Below the pieces are notes generated by a model. The model ran no database searches, was not told the origin of the DNA, and worked only from the letters and a program-made list of their open reading frames with translations. The position numbers and the translations under genes were made by a program. From Demequina sp. NBRC 110053 (lineage in GTDB: Bacteria > Actinomycetota > Actinomycetes > Actinomycetales > Demequinaceae), in NCBI RefSeq assembly GCF_002090095.1, contig NZ_BBRJ01000002.1, positions 1,736,817 through 1,800,816 of the forward strand: a DNA stretch of 64,000 nucleotides, given 5' to 3'. Below, piece after piece: positions 7,470-16,463 of this stretch. Within the stretch, counting starts at the first letter, position 1; each line of letters starts with the position of its first letter.

Positions 7470-10175
7470 TCAGTCGACCGGGAACAGGGACACGGTCATG
7501 GTCCCCGAGTACTCGCCCGCCGCCGTTCCGACGGGCGCCTCGAGCACCAGGTCGGCGCCCAGTGATGCGCTGCCGAACCGGCCCTCCGCGCTCGCCTCGG
7601 CGAGCCGGGCGGGAGTGGCGAGGCCCGGCCCATTGCTGAGCACCGTCCTCACTCGGTCGCCCCGCTCGAGGCCCGGACGCGGCGTCTTCACGCGTGGCGT
7701 CCAGCCCAGGTGCTCGCCTCCGAGCACCTCCTCGTCGGCGGTGAACGCGCTCACCTGACCGGAGACGGCCCAGCCGCCGCCGCGCGCCTGGCGATCGTTG
7801 CGCGAGTCCGTCACGACGACCGTGGGCAGATCGCCCTCGAAGCGCAGCCGGTCGCCGGCGTTGCCCGCGTCCACGAGCTCGACGGCGTCGCCGTAGTCGG
7901 CGATGGTCATCGCCAGGGCGCCAGGTGCCGCCTCCTCGACCGTCGCGCGCAGCTCGATGCCCTCGGCGTCCTCGCCGCGGAACAGTCGCGGTACGAAGTC
8001 GATGAGAGCGTCCTGCCACACGTTCCAGCCGTGAGGGCCGATGCCGAAGCCCGGGAACTCATAGTCGATCCCGATCTCGTCGAAGGTGGTGATGGCGTTC
8101 AGCACGCTGTTGTAGGTGAAGTCGGTGAAATCACCGTTGTACAGGCGCAGCAGCGTCGTTCCTTCGTTGAACTCGTCGACGTCGACGTCGGGCATCCCAC
8201 CGAAGAACCCGGCGGAGAAGGAGCCCACGTAGGCGAACTCTCCGGGGTGGGAGAAGACGGTGTCGAGAGTCTGGCCGCCGCCCATCGACAGCCCTGCGAG
8301 GGCTCGCCGGTCGGGGTCGTCCGAGACGTTGTACTGCGACTCGGCCGCCGGGACGATGTTCTCCAGCAGCTCGGTGGGGAAGTCGACCCCGTTGCCGTTG
8401 CTCATCACGACCACCATGGGCTCGAGGTCGCCCTTGAGATAGTGGTTGTCGAGGATCTGCTTGGCGCGACCGACCTGGATCCAGTCGGAGTAGGTCTGGC
8501 CGCCTCCGTGCTGCAGGTAAAGCACCGGGTACGGCTGCTCGCGATCGGCATCGTAGTTCGGGGGCGTCCAGACGAGCGACGTGCGCTCCTCACCGGCCTC
8601 GGTGCTGTCGTAGGTCATCTCCGAGACCTCGCCGCCCTCGCCCTCGGGCACGTCGCCCAGGTACGTGCCGCGAGTCGTGTCGCCCGCCACGTAGAAGGTG
8701 CTCCACGTGGGCTCGGATCGTACCCAGGTCGGGTTGGACTCATCCTTCACGGCCTGGCGGTCCACGATGAGACGGTAGTGGTACGCGCCGGGCTCGAGCG
8801 GCCCGAAGGTGCCTCGCCAGCGGTCGCCCGCCTTGTTCAGCTCGAGGCGGACCCAGTGGTTGCCCGGGCCCCAGTTGCCCCAGACCGTCACGTGCTCGGC
8901 GTCGGCGAACTCGGTGGTGGTCTCGAACGTCACGAACCCGTCGTCGGTGATCCACGGCGTCGGGGTGGTGCCGGGAGCGGGGAGGTCGAACTCCTCCTCG
9001 AGAGCGAGGTGCCCCTCGCTCATGCCATGGTCGTCCACGTCCTGGAACAGCCGAGGCGCGAAGTCGATCAGCGCCTCCTGCCACGCATCCCAGTTGTGCC
9101 CGTGGTCGGGGTTGACGCCATCGAACTCGTACTCGACGCCAGCGGCATCGAAGGTGTCCATCACGTTCACGGTGGCGTTGTACGCGACGTCGGTCTTGTT
9201 GCCGGTGTAGATGCGCAGCAGGTCGGTGCCGTCGTTGATCGCCTGCGCATCGGCATCGCCGATCCCGCCGAACAGGAACCCGGCGAACGAGCCGATGTGC
9301 GAGAACTCGCCGGGGTTGCCGAGGAGCGTGCTCAGGGTCCGCAGTCCCCCCAGGGACAGACCTGCGAGCGCCTCGTGGGAGTCCTCGGACGAGATGTGAT
9401 AGCCGGCGCGCGCCGCGGGGATCACGTTCTCGAGCAGCTCGGCCTCGTAGTCGGAGACGTTGCCATTGGGCATGACGACGACCATGGGCTCGATGCGGCC
9501 CTCGAGCGCGAGGTTGTCGAGGATCTGCTTGGCGCGTCCGACCTCGACCCAGTCTCGATAGCTCTGACCGCCGCCGTGATTGAGATACAGCACCGGGTAC
9601 GGATCGGCGCGGGCCTCGTCGTAGTCCGGCGGCGTCCAGACGAGCGCGGAGCGCTCCTCGCCGGCGACGGTGCTGTCGTAGGTGAGGGTGGTGACCTCGC
9701 CGCCCTGGTTGTCAGGAACGTCGGCGAGGAGCTCTGCGCCCTCTCCGGGAACGAAGAACGTGCTCCACTCGGGCTCCGACTCCACCGACGTGGGGTTCGT
9801 CGGGTCCTTGACGGTGTTGAAGTCGTCGGCCGTGATCTGGTAGTAGTACAGGCCCGGTTCCAAGGGGCCCATCGTGCCGGTCCAGCCGCCCGACCCGCCC
9901 GGGAGTCCGAGCTCGGCCCAATTGGCGCCGGGGCCGAAGTTGCCCTCGGCCACCACCTGTCCGACCTCGCCGAACTCGTCCTCCATGTACTCGCGGGGAA
10001 CGTCGAAGCTGACGTACCCGCCGTCGGTGACCTCCACCCAGGGTTCGTCCTCCGCGAGCGCGGGCTGTGCCGCCGCGACGATCGCTGTCGTCGCCATCGC
10101 CGTGGCGGCCACGGCCGCCGCCGTCCTTCTCCGAGCCGGTGGGCGCGAGGCGCGCCCGTGATGCGCTACAGACAT
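7470..10175 (-). CDS. Secreted double-headed CE1-type esterase (tandem duplicate)
   Basis: 901 residues with a signal peptide ending near PALAEDEP. Two homologous units follow. Each has an N-terminal E-set/CBM48-like sandwich (about residues 45-145 and 405-500) and an alpha/beta-hydrolase domain of the enterochelin/feruloyl esterase type. The nucleophile serines are Ser274 (GLSLGG) and Ser630 (GLSMGG); the likely catalytic histidines are near 358-360 and at 715. A C-terminal beta domain covers about 740-901. No sorting signal is seen. The ATG at 10175 is preferred because AGAGAGGA lies six bases upstream; a GTG immediately precedes it. The function is probably release of feruloyl or acetyl groups from xylan. 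Confidence 0.88.
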   Translation of the reverse strand: MSVAHHGRASRPPARRRTAAAVAATAMATTAIVAAAQPALAEDEPWVEVTDGGYVSFDVPREYMEDEFGEVGQVVAEGNFGPGANWAELGLPGGSGGWTGTMGPLEPGLYYYQITADDFNTVKDPTNPTSVESEPEWSTFFVPGEGAELLADVPDNQGGEVTTLTYDSTVAGEERSALVWTPPDYDEARADPYPVLYLNHGGGQSYRDWVEVGRAKQILDNLALEGRIEPMVVVMPNGNVSDYEAELLENVIPAARAGYHISSEDSHEALAGLSLGGLRTLSTLLGNPGEFSHIGSFAGFLFGGIGDADAQAINDGTDLLRIYTGNKTDVAYNATVNVMDTFDAAGVEYEFDGVNPDHGHNWDAWQEALIDFAPRLFQDVDDHGMSEGHLALEEEFDLPAPGTTPTPWITDDGFVTFETTTEFADAEHVTVWGNWGPGNHWVRLELNKAGDRWRGTFGPLEPGAYHYRLIVDRQAVKDESNPTWVRSEPTWSTFYVAGDTTRGTYLGDVPEGEGGEVSEMTYDSTEAGEERTSLVWTPPNYDADREQPYPVLYLQHGGGQTYSDWIQVGRAKQILDNHYLKGDLEPMVVVMSNGNGVDFPTELLENIVPAAESQYNVSDDPDRRALAGLSMGGGQTLDTVFSHPGEFAYVGSFSAGFFGGMPDVDVDEFNEGTTLLRLYNGDFTDFTYNSVLNAITTFDEIGIDYEFPGFGIGPHGWNVWQDALIDFVPRLFRGEDAEGIELRATVEEAAPGALAMTIADYGDAVELVDAGNAGDRLRFEGDLPTVVVTDSRNDRQARGGGWAVSGQVSAFTADEEVLGGEHLGWTPRVKTPRPGLERGDRVRTVLSNGPGLATPARLAEASAEGRFGSASLGADLVLEAPVGTAAGEYSGTMTVSLFPVD

Positions 10176-10308
10176 CACTGTTCCTCTCTGTCGTGTCGGG
10201 CGCCGGAGGCGTCCTTGCCTTCAGCGCGTGCCCACGACGAGGGCCGGTGTCCCGGCGAAAGCCGTGAGCGCGGGTAGGAACTCGCGGCGTCGCACGGCCG
10301 ATTCGCCA

Positions 10309-10328
10309 AATTTACAACGTCGTAAATT
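10309..10328. promoter_or_regulatory. LacI-type operator upstream of the esterase gene
   Basis: AATTTACAACGTCGTAAATT, a 20-base palindrome with one mismatched pair. It shares TTTACAAC with the importer operator at 5064-5079. It lies about 135 bases upstream of the esterase start. Confidence 0.7.
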
Positions 10329-10387
10329 CTTGCCCGCCACCATCGTGGCGGCGGTCATACCTGCTGTCAACCGGTGGGAGGAAGAAA

Positions 10388-10403
10388 TTTCTCACGTTGT
10401 AAA
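10388..10403. promoter_or_regulatory. Second, weaker LacI-type site upstream of the esterase gene
   Basis: TTTCTCACGTTGTAAA. The right half matches the regulon half-site exactly; the left half has three mismatches. Its centre is about 77 bases from that of the 10309-10328 site, a distance that would allow looping. Confidence 0.5.
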
Positions 10404-10462
10404 AAATGACACGAATCGGACGGAATGCCCATCAGGCGAGTGGCCGCCGCAGCGGCCATCGC

Positions 10463-10468
10463 TAGCAT
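10463..10468 (+). promoter_or_regulatory. Leaderless -10 element of the GntR gene
   Basis: TAGCAT, six bases before the GTG start at 10475. No room remains for a ribosome-binding site. Confidence 0.6.
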
Positions 10469-10474
10469 GGCGAG

Positions 10475-11176
10475 GTGCCCGCACCAGGACAGCGCGCTCG
10501 GCCGAGCGCCATCGAGCCTCGCCTCATCGTCGATGAGGTCTACGCGCGACTCATGGCGCTGGTCATGGACGGGGACGTGCGTCCGGGCGACCCGCTGTCG
10601 ATCGACGCGCTCGCTCGCGAGCTCGGAGTGTCGTCGACGCCGCTGCGCGAGGCGCTGGCTCGGCTCGAGTCGACCGGCCTCGTTCGCCGCTACGCGATGA
10701 AGGGCTATCGCGTGGCGCCGGTGCTGACGCCAGAGGAGCTGGCCGAGCTGGTCGACGTGCGGCTCGCGCTCGAGCCCGTCGCAGTCCGACGGGCGGTCGC
10801 GTCCCCGTCGCCCGAGCTGCAGCGGCGCCTGCGCGATGCCGTGGCGCGTCTCGAGGCGGCTCCTCGCGGCGACCACTTCGAGACGTTCCGCGACTATCTC
10901 GAGGCGGACGAGGCGTTCCACCGCGAGATCTTCGCCCATGCCGGCAACAGGTTCCTGACCCGCGCGTACGAGTCCCTCGGCAGCCAGGTGCAGCGGTTCA
11001 GGCTCTTCTCGGGCGAGGGCGTGACGGACGCGGAGCCCACCATCCACGAGCATGCGGCGATCCTCGCCGCGATCGAGGCAGGGGACGAGGACGGTGCCGT
11101 CGCTGCGATGGTGCGCCACCTGGAGGGCGTGCGCTCCCGGGCCATCGTCGACACCGAGCGCCAGCACCGGGACTGA
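10475..11176 (+). CDS. GntR-family regulator, FadR subgroup
   Basis: 233 residues. Winged-helix DNA-binding domain at about residues 20-85 (LSIDALARELGVSSTPLREALARLESTGLV), then an all-helical FCD effector domain with the metal-binding-type residues of the FadR group (EADEAFHREIFAHAGN, HEHAAILAAIEAGD). Start is the GTG at 10475. It lies upstream of, and in the same direction as, the sugar-metabolism operon. The inverted repeat at 11384-11402 is its most likely target. Its inducer is presumably an intermediate of that pathway. Confidence 0.9.
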   Translation: MPAPGQRARPSAIEPRLIVDEVYARLMALVMDGDVRPGDPLSIDALARELGVSSTPLREALARLESTGLVRRYAMKGYRVAPVLTPEELAELVDVRLALEPVAVRRAVASPSPELQRRLRDAVARLEAAPRGDHFETFRDYLEADEAFHREIFAHAGNRFLTRAYESLGSQVQRFRLFSGEGVTDAEPTIHEHAAILAAIEAGDEDGAVAAMVRHLEGVRSRAIVDTERQHRD

Positions 11177-11383
11177 CACGGAGTCGCGACAGACACAGAG
11201 TCGCAGGAGCCACCTGCCGCTGAGTACGGCGGGGGCGGCGGTACACGTGGCGGCGGGACGCGCGGCGCCGGAACAGGTGGCAGCCCGTCGACCGGGGGCC
11301 GGAGGCGGACTTCCGTGCGCCCGCGCCCACGTCGACTTGCTGGCGCAGTGAATGCGGGACGCGCCCAGGAGAGCTGGACCGTG

Positions 11384-11402
11384 ATCATGTATCGTGCATG
11401 AT
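11384..11402. promoter_or_regulatory. Inverted repeat, candidate GntR operator
   Basis: ATCATG (11384-11389) and CATGAT (11397-11402) flank TATCGTG. The 19-base element lies 20 bases before the first gene of the operon. Its size fits a FadR-type dimer. It also rules out the ATG at 11398 as the real start. Confidence 0.55.
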
Positions 11403-11421
11403 GTGTGATCGAGGAGGATCC

Positions 11422-12387
11422 ATGCCACTGACCGCCCACGACTGGCCCATCGCGGCGAGCGTGCTCAACTTCGCGCCCGCAGACCCCGGACGGGGAGACT
11501 GGCCGGACCAGGCTGAGGACGTGCTCACCGAGGTCGCGGACGCCGGGTTCGACCACGTCGACCTTACCGACAGCTGGGTGCGCCCGGGCGACCTCGGTCC
11601 ACGGCAGCTGGACGCGCTGTCCCAAGCCGCCGCATCGGCCGGCATCGCCATCCCCTCGATCTCCGCGATCCGTCGCAGCGTCATCGATGCCCGCGACGGG
11701 CTCGACAACCTCGCCTACTCCCACCGCACGCTCGATGCGGCGGCCGCGCTCGGCGTCGGCGTGGTCTCGTTCGGCCTGCACCAGGCCCTCACCCCCGCCC
11801 AGCGCGAGGCCCTGTGGTTCTGGAGGGTCGAGGGCCACCGCGACCCGGAAGACACCGAGATCTTCGCGCTCGCCGTGCGCCGGTTCCAGGAGCTGGGCCG
11901 CCACGCCGCCGATCTCGGTCTCCTGGTCTCGCTCGAGATGTACGAGCACACGTACCTCGGCACCTCCGCATCGGCCGTGCGGCTCGTGGAGGAGATCGGC
12001 ATGCCCGAGGTGGGGCTCAACCCCGACATCGGCAATCTCATCCGTCTGCCGGGGCCCATCGAGGACTGGCGCGAGATGCTCGAGCGCACCCTGCCCTACA
12101 CGAACTTCTGGCACGCCAAGAACTACTCGCGCGATGAGGACCCTGCGACCGGCATGGCGGTCGCCATCCCGTCCACGATGGAGATGGGTCTGATCAGCTA
12201 CCGCGAGGCCGTGAAGCTCGCGCTCGCGCACGGCTTCCAGGGCGTCATCTGCCTCGAGAACTACGGCGGCGACGGGCTCAGCGTGTGCGCGACCAACCGA
12301 GAGTATCTGCGCCGCGTGCTGCCGCGGCGCGCCGACTACGCGCTGGGTGTCAGCCGCGTCGACCAGCAGGCGTTGGTGGCGGCATGA
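11422..12387 (+). CDS. Sugar (phosphate) isomerase/epimerase, xylose-isomerase-like TIM barrel
   Basis: 321 residues of the AP-endonuclease-2 fold shared by hydroxypyruvate isomerase, tagatose epimerase and EryC-type tetrulose-phosphate epimerases. Likely metal and catalytic residues sit in SLEMYEHTY, NPDIGN, HAKN and CLENYGGDG. Start at the ATG at 11422, with GAGGAGG four bases before it. First gene of a chain in which each of the next three genes overlaps its predecessor by ATGA. Beside a DhaK kinase and an RpiB isomerase, a role in converting tetrulose phosphates (as EryC does in Brucella erythritol breakdown) is a reasonable inference. The exact substrate is unknown. Confidence 0.82.
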   Translation: MPLTAHDWPIAASVLNFAPADPGRGDWPDQAEDVLTEVADAGFDHVDLTDSWVRPGDLGPRQLDALSQAAASAGIAIPSISAIRRSVIDARDGLDNLAYSHRTLDAAAALGVGVVSFGLHQALTPAQREALWFWRVEGHRDPEDTEIFALAVRRFQELGRHAADLGLLVSLEMYEHTYLGTSASAVRLVEEIGMPEVGLNPDIGNLIRLPGPIEDWREMLERTLPYTNFWHAKNYSRDEDPATGMAVAIPSTMEMGLISYREAVKLALAHGFQGVICLENYGGDGLSVCATNREYLRRVLPRRADYALGVSRVDQQALVAA

Positions 12388-14138
12388 CGCACATGCGGAT
12401 CGACCCCGACACCTTCGTCGACCGCGCGCTGCGCGGCCTCACCCTCGCCTACGGCGACCTGGTCAGGCGCGTCGATGGCGGTGTGGTGCGAGCGCGCCCG
12501 TTGCCGGACGGCCACGTCGCGCTCGTGATCGGCGGCGGGTCCGGGCACTATCCCGCCTTCGCCGGCACCGTGGGGCCCGGCATGGCGGCGGGCGCGGTGT
12601 GCGGGCAGGTCTTCACCTCGCCCTCTGCTGACCAGGCCTACCGCGTCGCCGCAGAGGCGCAGGCCGGCGGCGGGGTGCTCTTCAGCTTCGGGAACTACGC
12701 GGGCGACGTGATGCACTTCGGTCGGGCTCAGGAGCGGCTGCGCGAGGAGGGCATCGACTGCAGGACCGTCCTGGTCACCGACGACGTGGCGAGCGCGCCC
12801 GTCGAGGCCAAGCACGAGCGCCGCGGCATCGCCGGCGATCACGTGGTCTTCAAGATCGCGGGCGCCGCCGCACAGCGCGGTGACAGCCTCGACGAGGTCG
12901 AGCGTCTCGCGCGGCTCGCGAACGATCGCACCGTCTCGATGGGGGTGGCGTACTCGGGATGCACGCTCCCGGGGGCCGACGAGCCTCTGTTCACCGTCCC
13001 GGAGGGCATGATCTCCGTCGGTCTGGGCATTCACGGCGAGCCGGGCGTGCGGGACGAGCCCATGCCGGACGCGGCGGGCCTCGCCGGCGTTCTCGCGCGG
13101 CCCTTGCTCGACGAGCGGCCCGCCCATCACGACGGCGCCGTGGCGGTTCTCCTCAACGGCCTGGGCGCCGTGAAGTACGAGGAGCTCTTCGTGCTCTACG
13201 GCGAGATCCACGACCTCCTCGCGGCGAGCGGCCTCGACATCGCGTACGCGGATGTGGGCGAGATCGTCACGAGCCTCGACATGGGCGGGGTGTCGCTCAC
13301 GGTGGTGTGGCTCGATCACGAGCTCGAGCCCCTCTGGGCTGCCCCGTGTGAGACCCCCGCGTATCGCGTGCCCGCTGCCGGCGAGGACGCCGGTGCTCAC
13401 GCAGGCCGCTCGCGGCACACCGCGGGTACCCCCACAGACGCTCCGCACAGCGACCTCTCTCCCTCACGCGCGGTCTCGACCTCCTCCCGTGCCGAAGGCG
13501 AGCAGGCGGTCGTCTCCGAGGTCGCTGTGCGGTGCCTCGCGACCGCCGTCGAGACGCTCCGCGCGAAGGCACGGGAGCTGGGCGAGCTCGATGCGATCGC
13601 CGGTGACGGCGACCACGGCAGCGGCATGGTGCGCGGTGCGAGCGAGGCCCTCGAGGCGGCGCGTGCCTGCGACGGCCCGGTGGATGAGGTGCTCGCCGCT
13701 GCCGGACAGGCGTGGGCGGATCGCGCTGGCGGCACCTCGGGGGCGCTGTGGGGAGAGGGGCTCCAGGTGCTCGGTCGGTCGCTGGGCCCGGCAGCCGCGA
13801 CGTCCACGGCAGACGTCGCCCGCGCGGTGCGCGCGGCGGTCGAGGCCATCGCGCGTCTGGGAGGCGCGCAGACGGGAGACAAGACGATGCTCGACGCGAT
13901 GGTCCCCTACGCCGACGCCCTCGACGCCGCGGCGGCGGCGGGTCTCGACCTGCCCGCCGCGCTCGCGCGCGGCGCGTCCGTTGCCGCGGCCGCCGCCGCG
14001 CAGACGGCGGAGCTGTCCCCTCGGAAGGGCCGGGCTCGCCCGCTCGCCGAGCGCAGCGTGGGCCATGCGGATCCGGGCGCGACGTCGTTCGCGATGCTGG
14101 CCGCCGCCGTCGTATCGCCAGAGGGGGTCACGCCATGA
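12384..14138 (+). CDS. ATP-dependent keto-sugar kinase, DhaK-DhaL fusion
   Basis: 584 residues, cytoplasmic. The DhaK domain (about 1-325) has the substrate loop GGGSGHYP (50-57) and His217 in GIHGEPG, the residue that binds the ketone covalently in this family. A disordered linker (about 331-375) leads to the DhaL nucleotide domain with DGDHG (408-412). The fused form uses ATP, unlike the PEP-dependent split enzymes. It phosphorylates dihydroxyacetone-like ketoses. DerK and LerK enzymes of tetritol users are in this family, and with the RpiB-type neighbour erythrulose is the best guess. Start at the ATG at 12384, overlapping the previous stop. Confidence 0.88.
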   Translation: MTHMRIDPDTFVDRALRGLTLAYGDLVRRVDGGVVRARPLPDGHVALVIGGGSGHYPAFAGTVGPGMAAGAVCGQVFTSPSADQAYRVAAEAQAGGGVLFSFGNYAGDVMHFGRAQERLREEGIDCRTVLVTDDVASAPVEAKHERRGIAGDHVVFKIAGAAAQRGDSLDEVERLARLANDRTVSMGVAYSGCTLPGADEPLFTVPEGMISVGLGIHGEPGVRDEPMPDAAGLAGVLARPLLDERPAHHDGAVAVLLNGLGAVKYEELFVLYGEIHDLLAASGLDIAYADVGEIVTSLDMGGVSLTVVWLDHELEPLWAAPCETPAYRVPAAGEDAGAHAGRSRHTAGTPTDAPHSDLSPSRAVSTSSRAEGEQAVVSEVAVRCLATAVETLRAKARELGELDAIAGDGDHGSGMVRGASEALEAARACDGPVDEVLAAAGQAWADRAGGTSGALWGEGLQVLGRSLGPAAATSTADVARAVRAAVEAIARLGGAQTGDKTMLDAMVPYADALDAAAAAGLDLPAALARGASVAAAAAAQTAELSPRKGRARPLAERSVGHADPGATSFAMLAAAVVSPEGVTP

Positions 14139-14596
14139 GCGGCCTGCGCATCGTGGTGGGCGGCGACGACGCCGGCTTCCGATACAAGACGGCTCTCGCG
14201 GAGGTGCTCAGGGCCGATGCGCGGGTCGCCTCGGTGACGGACGTGGGGGTGGGGGAGGACGAGCACACCCACTATCCGCACGTCGCGGTCGCCGCCGCGC
14301 GCGCCGTGGCCGACGGTCGCGCCGACCGTGCACTGCTCATCTGCGGGACGGGCCTGGGCGTCGCGATCGCGGCCAACAAGGTCCCCGGGGTGAGAGCCGT
14401 GACGGCCCACGACGCCTACTCCGTCGAGCGCTCGGTGCTGAGCAACGATGCCCAGGTGCTGTGCATGGGCGAGCGCGTCATCGGGCTCGAGCTCGCGAAG
14501 AAGCTCGTGCTGGAGTGGCTGTCGCACACCTTCGACCCGTCGTCCGCGTCCAAGGACAAGGTCGACGCCATCTGCGCATATGAGGAGGAACGATGA
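14135..14596 (+). CDS. RpiB/LacAB-type sugar-phosphate isomerase
   Basis: 153 residues. RpiB family motifs are [13 protein letters not shown] and [18 protein letters not shown]. The DAYSVERS version and the C-terminal extension ([11 protein letters not shown]) recall, from memory, the EryI/DerI group that isomerises D-erythrulose 4-phosphate to D-erythrose 4-phosphate, not housekeeping ribose-5-phosphate isomerase B. ATGA overlaps with both neighbours suggest strict co-expression with the kinase. Confidence 0.85.
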   Translation: MSGLRIVVGGDDAGFRYKTALAEVLRADARVASVTDVGVGEDEHTHYPHVAVAAARAVADGRADRALLICGTGLGVAIAANKVPGVRAVTAHDAYSVERSVLSNDAQVLCMGERVIGLELAKKLVLEWLSHTFDPSSASKDKVDAICAYEEER

Positions 14597-15546
14597 TCAC
14601 GTCGATCGCGGTCGTGGGGGCCGGGTACATGGGTGGCGGGATCGCTCAGGTGTTCGCGCTGGCGGGCAGGGACGTGGTGATCGCCGATGTGAGCGAGGAT
14701 GCCGCACAGGCGAGCCTCGAGCGCGTGCGCCGCGAAGCGCAGCAGTTCGAGGCCGATGGGCTCTTCCCGGAGGGCGGCGCGGACGCGGTGGCCACCCGGA
14801 TCGCGGCCGCCGCATCGATCGAGGAGGCATCGGCGAGCGCGGATCTCGTGATCGAGGCCGTGTTCGAGAAGATCGACGTGAAGCACGAGGCGCTGACGCG
14901 CATCAGCGAGGCGGCTCGCGCGGACGCGATCATCGGCTCCAACACGTCGACCATCTCGATCACCGCGCTCGCCGAGGCGGTCAGCGGACCCGAGCGCTTC
15001 CTGGGCGTGCACTTCTCGAACCCGGCGCCGTTCATCCCCGGCGTCGAGGTGATCCCCCACGAGGGCACCGACCTCGCGCACGCCGACGCAGTCGAGGCGC
15101 TGCTCGCGCAGTCCGGGAAGATGGGCGCGCGCATCACGGACGCCACGGGCTTCGTCCTGAACCGGCTCCAGTACGCGCTGTTCCACGAGGCCACCCAGCT
15201 CATCGACGAGGGGGTCGCTGACGCCGAGTCGATCGATGCGATCGTGCGGACCACCTTCGGCTTCCGCCTGCCATTCTTCGGGCCCTTCGCGATCGCCGAC
15301 ATGGCCGGGCTCGATGTGTACCGCTTCTGCTACGAGAGCCTGCAGTCCGCGTTTCCGGAGCGGTTCGCGACGCCCGTGGTGCTCGAGGACCTGGTCGAGG
15401 ATGGAGCGCTCGGAGTCAAGAGCGGCCGCGGCTTCCTGAACGCCGCTCCCGAGTCTCTCCCGGAGCTGGTCGCCTACCGCAACCGCGCCTACGTGGCGAT
15501 GCAGAAGCTGATCGACGAGCTCGGCCCCGCGCCCGTTCGCTACTAG
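14593..15546 (+). CDS. NAD-dependent 3-hydroxyacyl-CoA-dehydrogenase-family oxidoreductase
   Basis: 317 residues. Rossmann domain with GAGYMGGG at the N terminus, catalytic-loop His in [16 protein letters not shown], and a helical C-terminal domain ([20 protein letters not shown]). It lacks the hydratase or thiolase fusions of beta-oxidation enzymes. Its size matches L-gulonate 3-dehydrogenase, lambda-crystallin and carnitine dehydrogenase relatives. In this operon it more likely oxidises a sugar acid or polyol than a fatty acyl-CoA. Starts at the ATG at 14593 by a four-base overlap. Confidence 0.82.
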   Translation: MITSIAVVGAGYMGGGIAQVFALAGRDVVIADVSEDAAQASLERVRREAQQFEADGLFPEGGADAVATRIAAAASIEEASASADLVIEAVFEKIDVKHEALTRISEAARADAIIGSNTSTISITALAEAVSGPERFLGVHFSNPAPFIPGVEVIPHEGTDLAHADAVEALLAQSGKMGARITDATGFVLNRLQYALFHEATQLIDEGVADAESIDAIVRTTFGFRLPFFGPFAIADMAGLDVYRFCYESLQSAFPERFATPVVLEDLVEDGALGVKSGRGFLNAAPESLPELVAYRNRAYVAMQKLIDELGPAPVRY

Positions 15547-15549
15547 GGT
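15544..15549 (+). promoter_or_regulatory. Leaderless -10 element for the SMP-30 gene
   Basis: TAGGGT, seven bases before the ATG at 15557. Its TAG is also the stop codon of the upstream dehydrogenase, so an internal promoter is embedded at the operon junction. Confidence 0.45.
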
Positions 15550-15556
15550 CGCACCC

Positions 15557-16426
15557 ATGGAACCCGTGCCGACGCACTGGGCTCAGCCGCTCGATCTGGG
15601 GACGCACGAGCTCGCGGAGGGGCCGTCGTGGCACGCTGGCCGCGGCGAGCTCAGCTGGGTCGACATCATGGCGGGCGCGGTGCACACGTGGCGGCCCACG
15701 AGCGGCAAGCGCGACACGTACGCCTGCGGGCAGCCGGTGGGGTCGGCCATCCCTCGTGAGGCAGGCGGCTTTGCGCTCGCCCTGCGCGAGGGCGTGGCGA
15801 TGATGGGGCCTGAGGGAGGCCTCTCGTGGCTGGCACGCGGCTTCGTCCCCGCCACGCACCGGCTCAATGACGCCCGGTGTGACGCGCGCGGGCGCCTGTG
15901 GGCGGGCTCCATGAGCCTCGATCCCGACGGTGGCCCAGGATCCGTGCACCGCGTGGATCCCGACGGCACGTGCACCGAGATGGTGACCGGGCTAGGACTG
16001 GCCAACGGCATGGGATGGAGTCCCGACGGTGCCGTCTTCTATCTCATCGACTCCACGGCGAAGGTGGTCCTCGCACTCGACTTCGATGTCGAGCGGGGCG
16101 AGGTCTCGCACCGCCGGACCTTCGTCGACCTCGGGGATGAGCGAGGCTTCCCCGACGGCCTCGCGGTCGATGCCGACGGTGGGGTGTGGGTGGCGCGGTA
16201 CGGGGCCGGAGCCGTCGACCGGTTCGACGCGCGAGGAGTGCTGTCCGAGCGCGTGCACGTCCCCGCCCACCAGCCCACCTGCCCCGGCTTCGGCGGTGAC
16301 GACCTCAGGACGCTCTTCATCACGAGCGCGCGGCAGGGCATGGACCGGCCGGAGTCCGACGACGGCGGTCTGTTCTCCACCCAGGTGGCGGTGCCCGGCC
16401 TGCCTGAGCACCGCTTCGCTGGCTGA
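15557..16426 (+). CDS. SMP-30/gluconolactonase/regucalcin-like lactonase
   Basis: 289 residues forming a predicted six-bladed propeller. Metal-ligand positions typical of the family are visible: Glu in LAEGPSW, Asn in RLNDARCDARGRLWAGSM, the region NGMGWSPDG, and Asp in FPDGLAVDADGGVWVA. It would hydrolyse a sugar lactone to the acid, or bind calcium. It lies 10 bases after the dehydrogenase and may be expressed both with the operon and from its own hexamer at 15544. A lactonase beside a gulonate-dehydrogenase-like enzyme hints at a sugar-acid branch. Confidence 0.85.
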   Translation: MEPVPTHWAQPLDLGTHELAEGPSWHAGRGELSWVDIMAGAVHTWRPTSGKRDTYACGQPVGSAIPREAGGFALALREGVAMMGPEGGLSWLARGFVPATHRLNDARCDARGRLWAGSMSLDPDGGPGSVHRVDPDGTCTEMVTGLGLANGMGWSPDGAVFYLIDSTAKVVLALDFDVERGEVSHRRTFVDLGDERGFPDGLAVDADGGVWVARYGAGAVDRFDARGVLSERVHVPAHQPTCPGFGGDDLRTLFITSARQGMDRPESDDGGLFSTQVAVPGLPEHRFAG

Positions 16427-16463
16427 CGGGTGCGGGACTCGACGCCAGTCGCGGGCCCGACCC

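Noticed and set aside
7710..10277. 855-codon open frame antisense to the double esterase
   Set aside because: Its composition is Val/His/Arg/Asp-rich and lacks any domain. It mirrors the third-codon GC bias of the real gene.
11398..11421. Upstream ATG for the TIM-barrel isomerase
   Set aside because: It lies inside the inverted repeat at 11384-11402 and lacks a ribosome-binding site, whereas 11422 has GAGGAGG.
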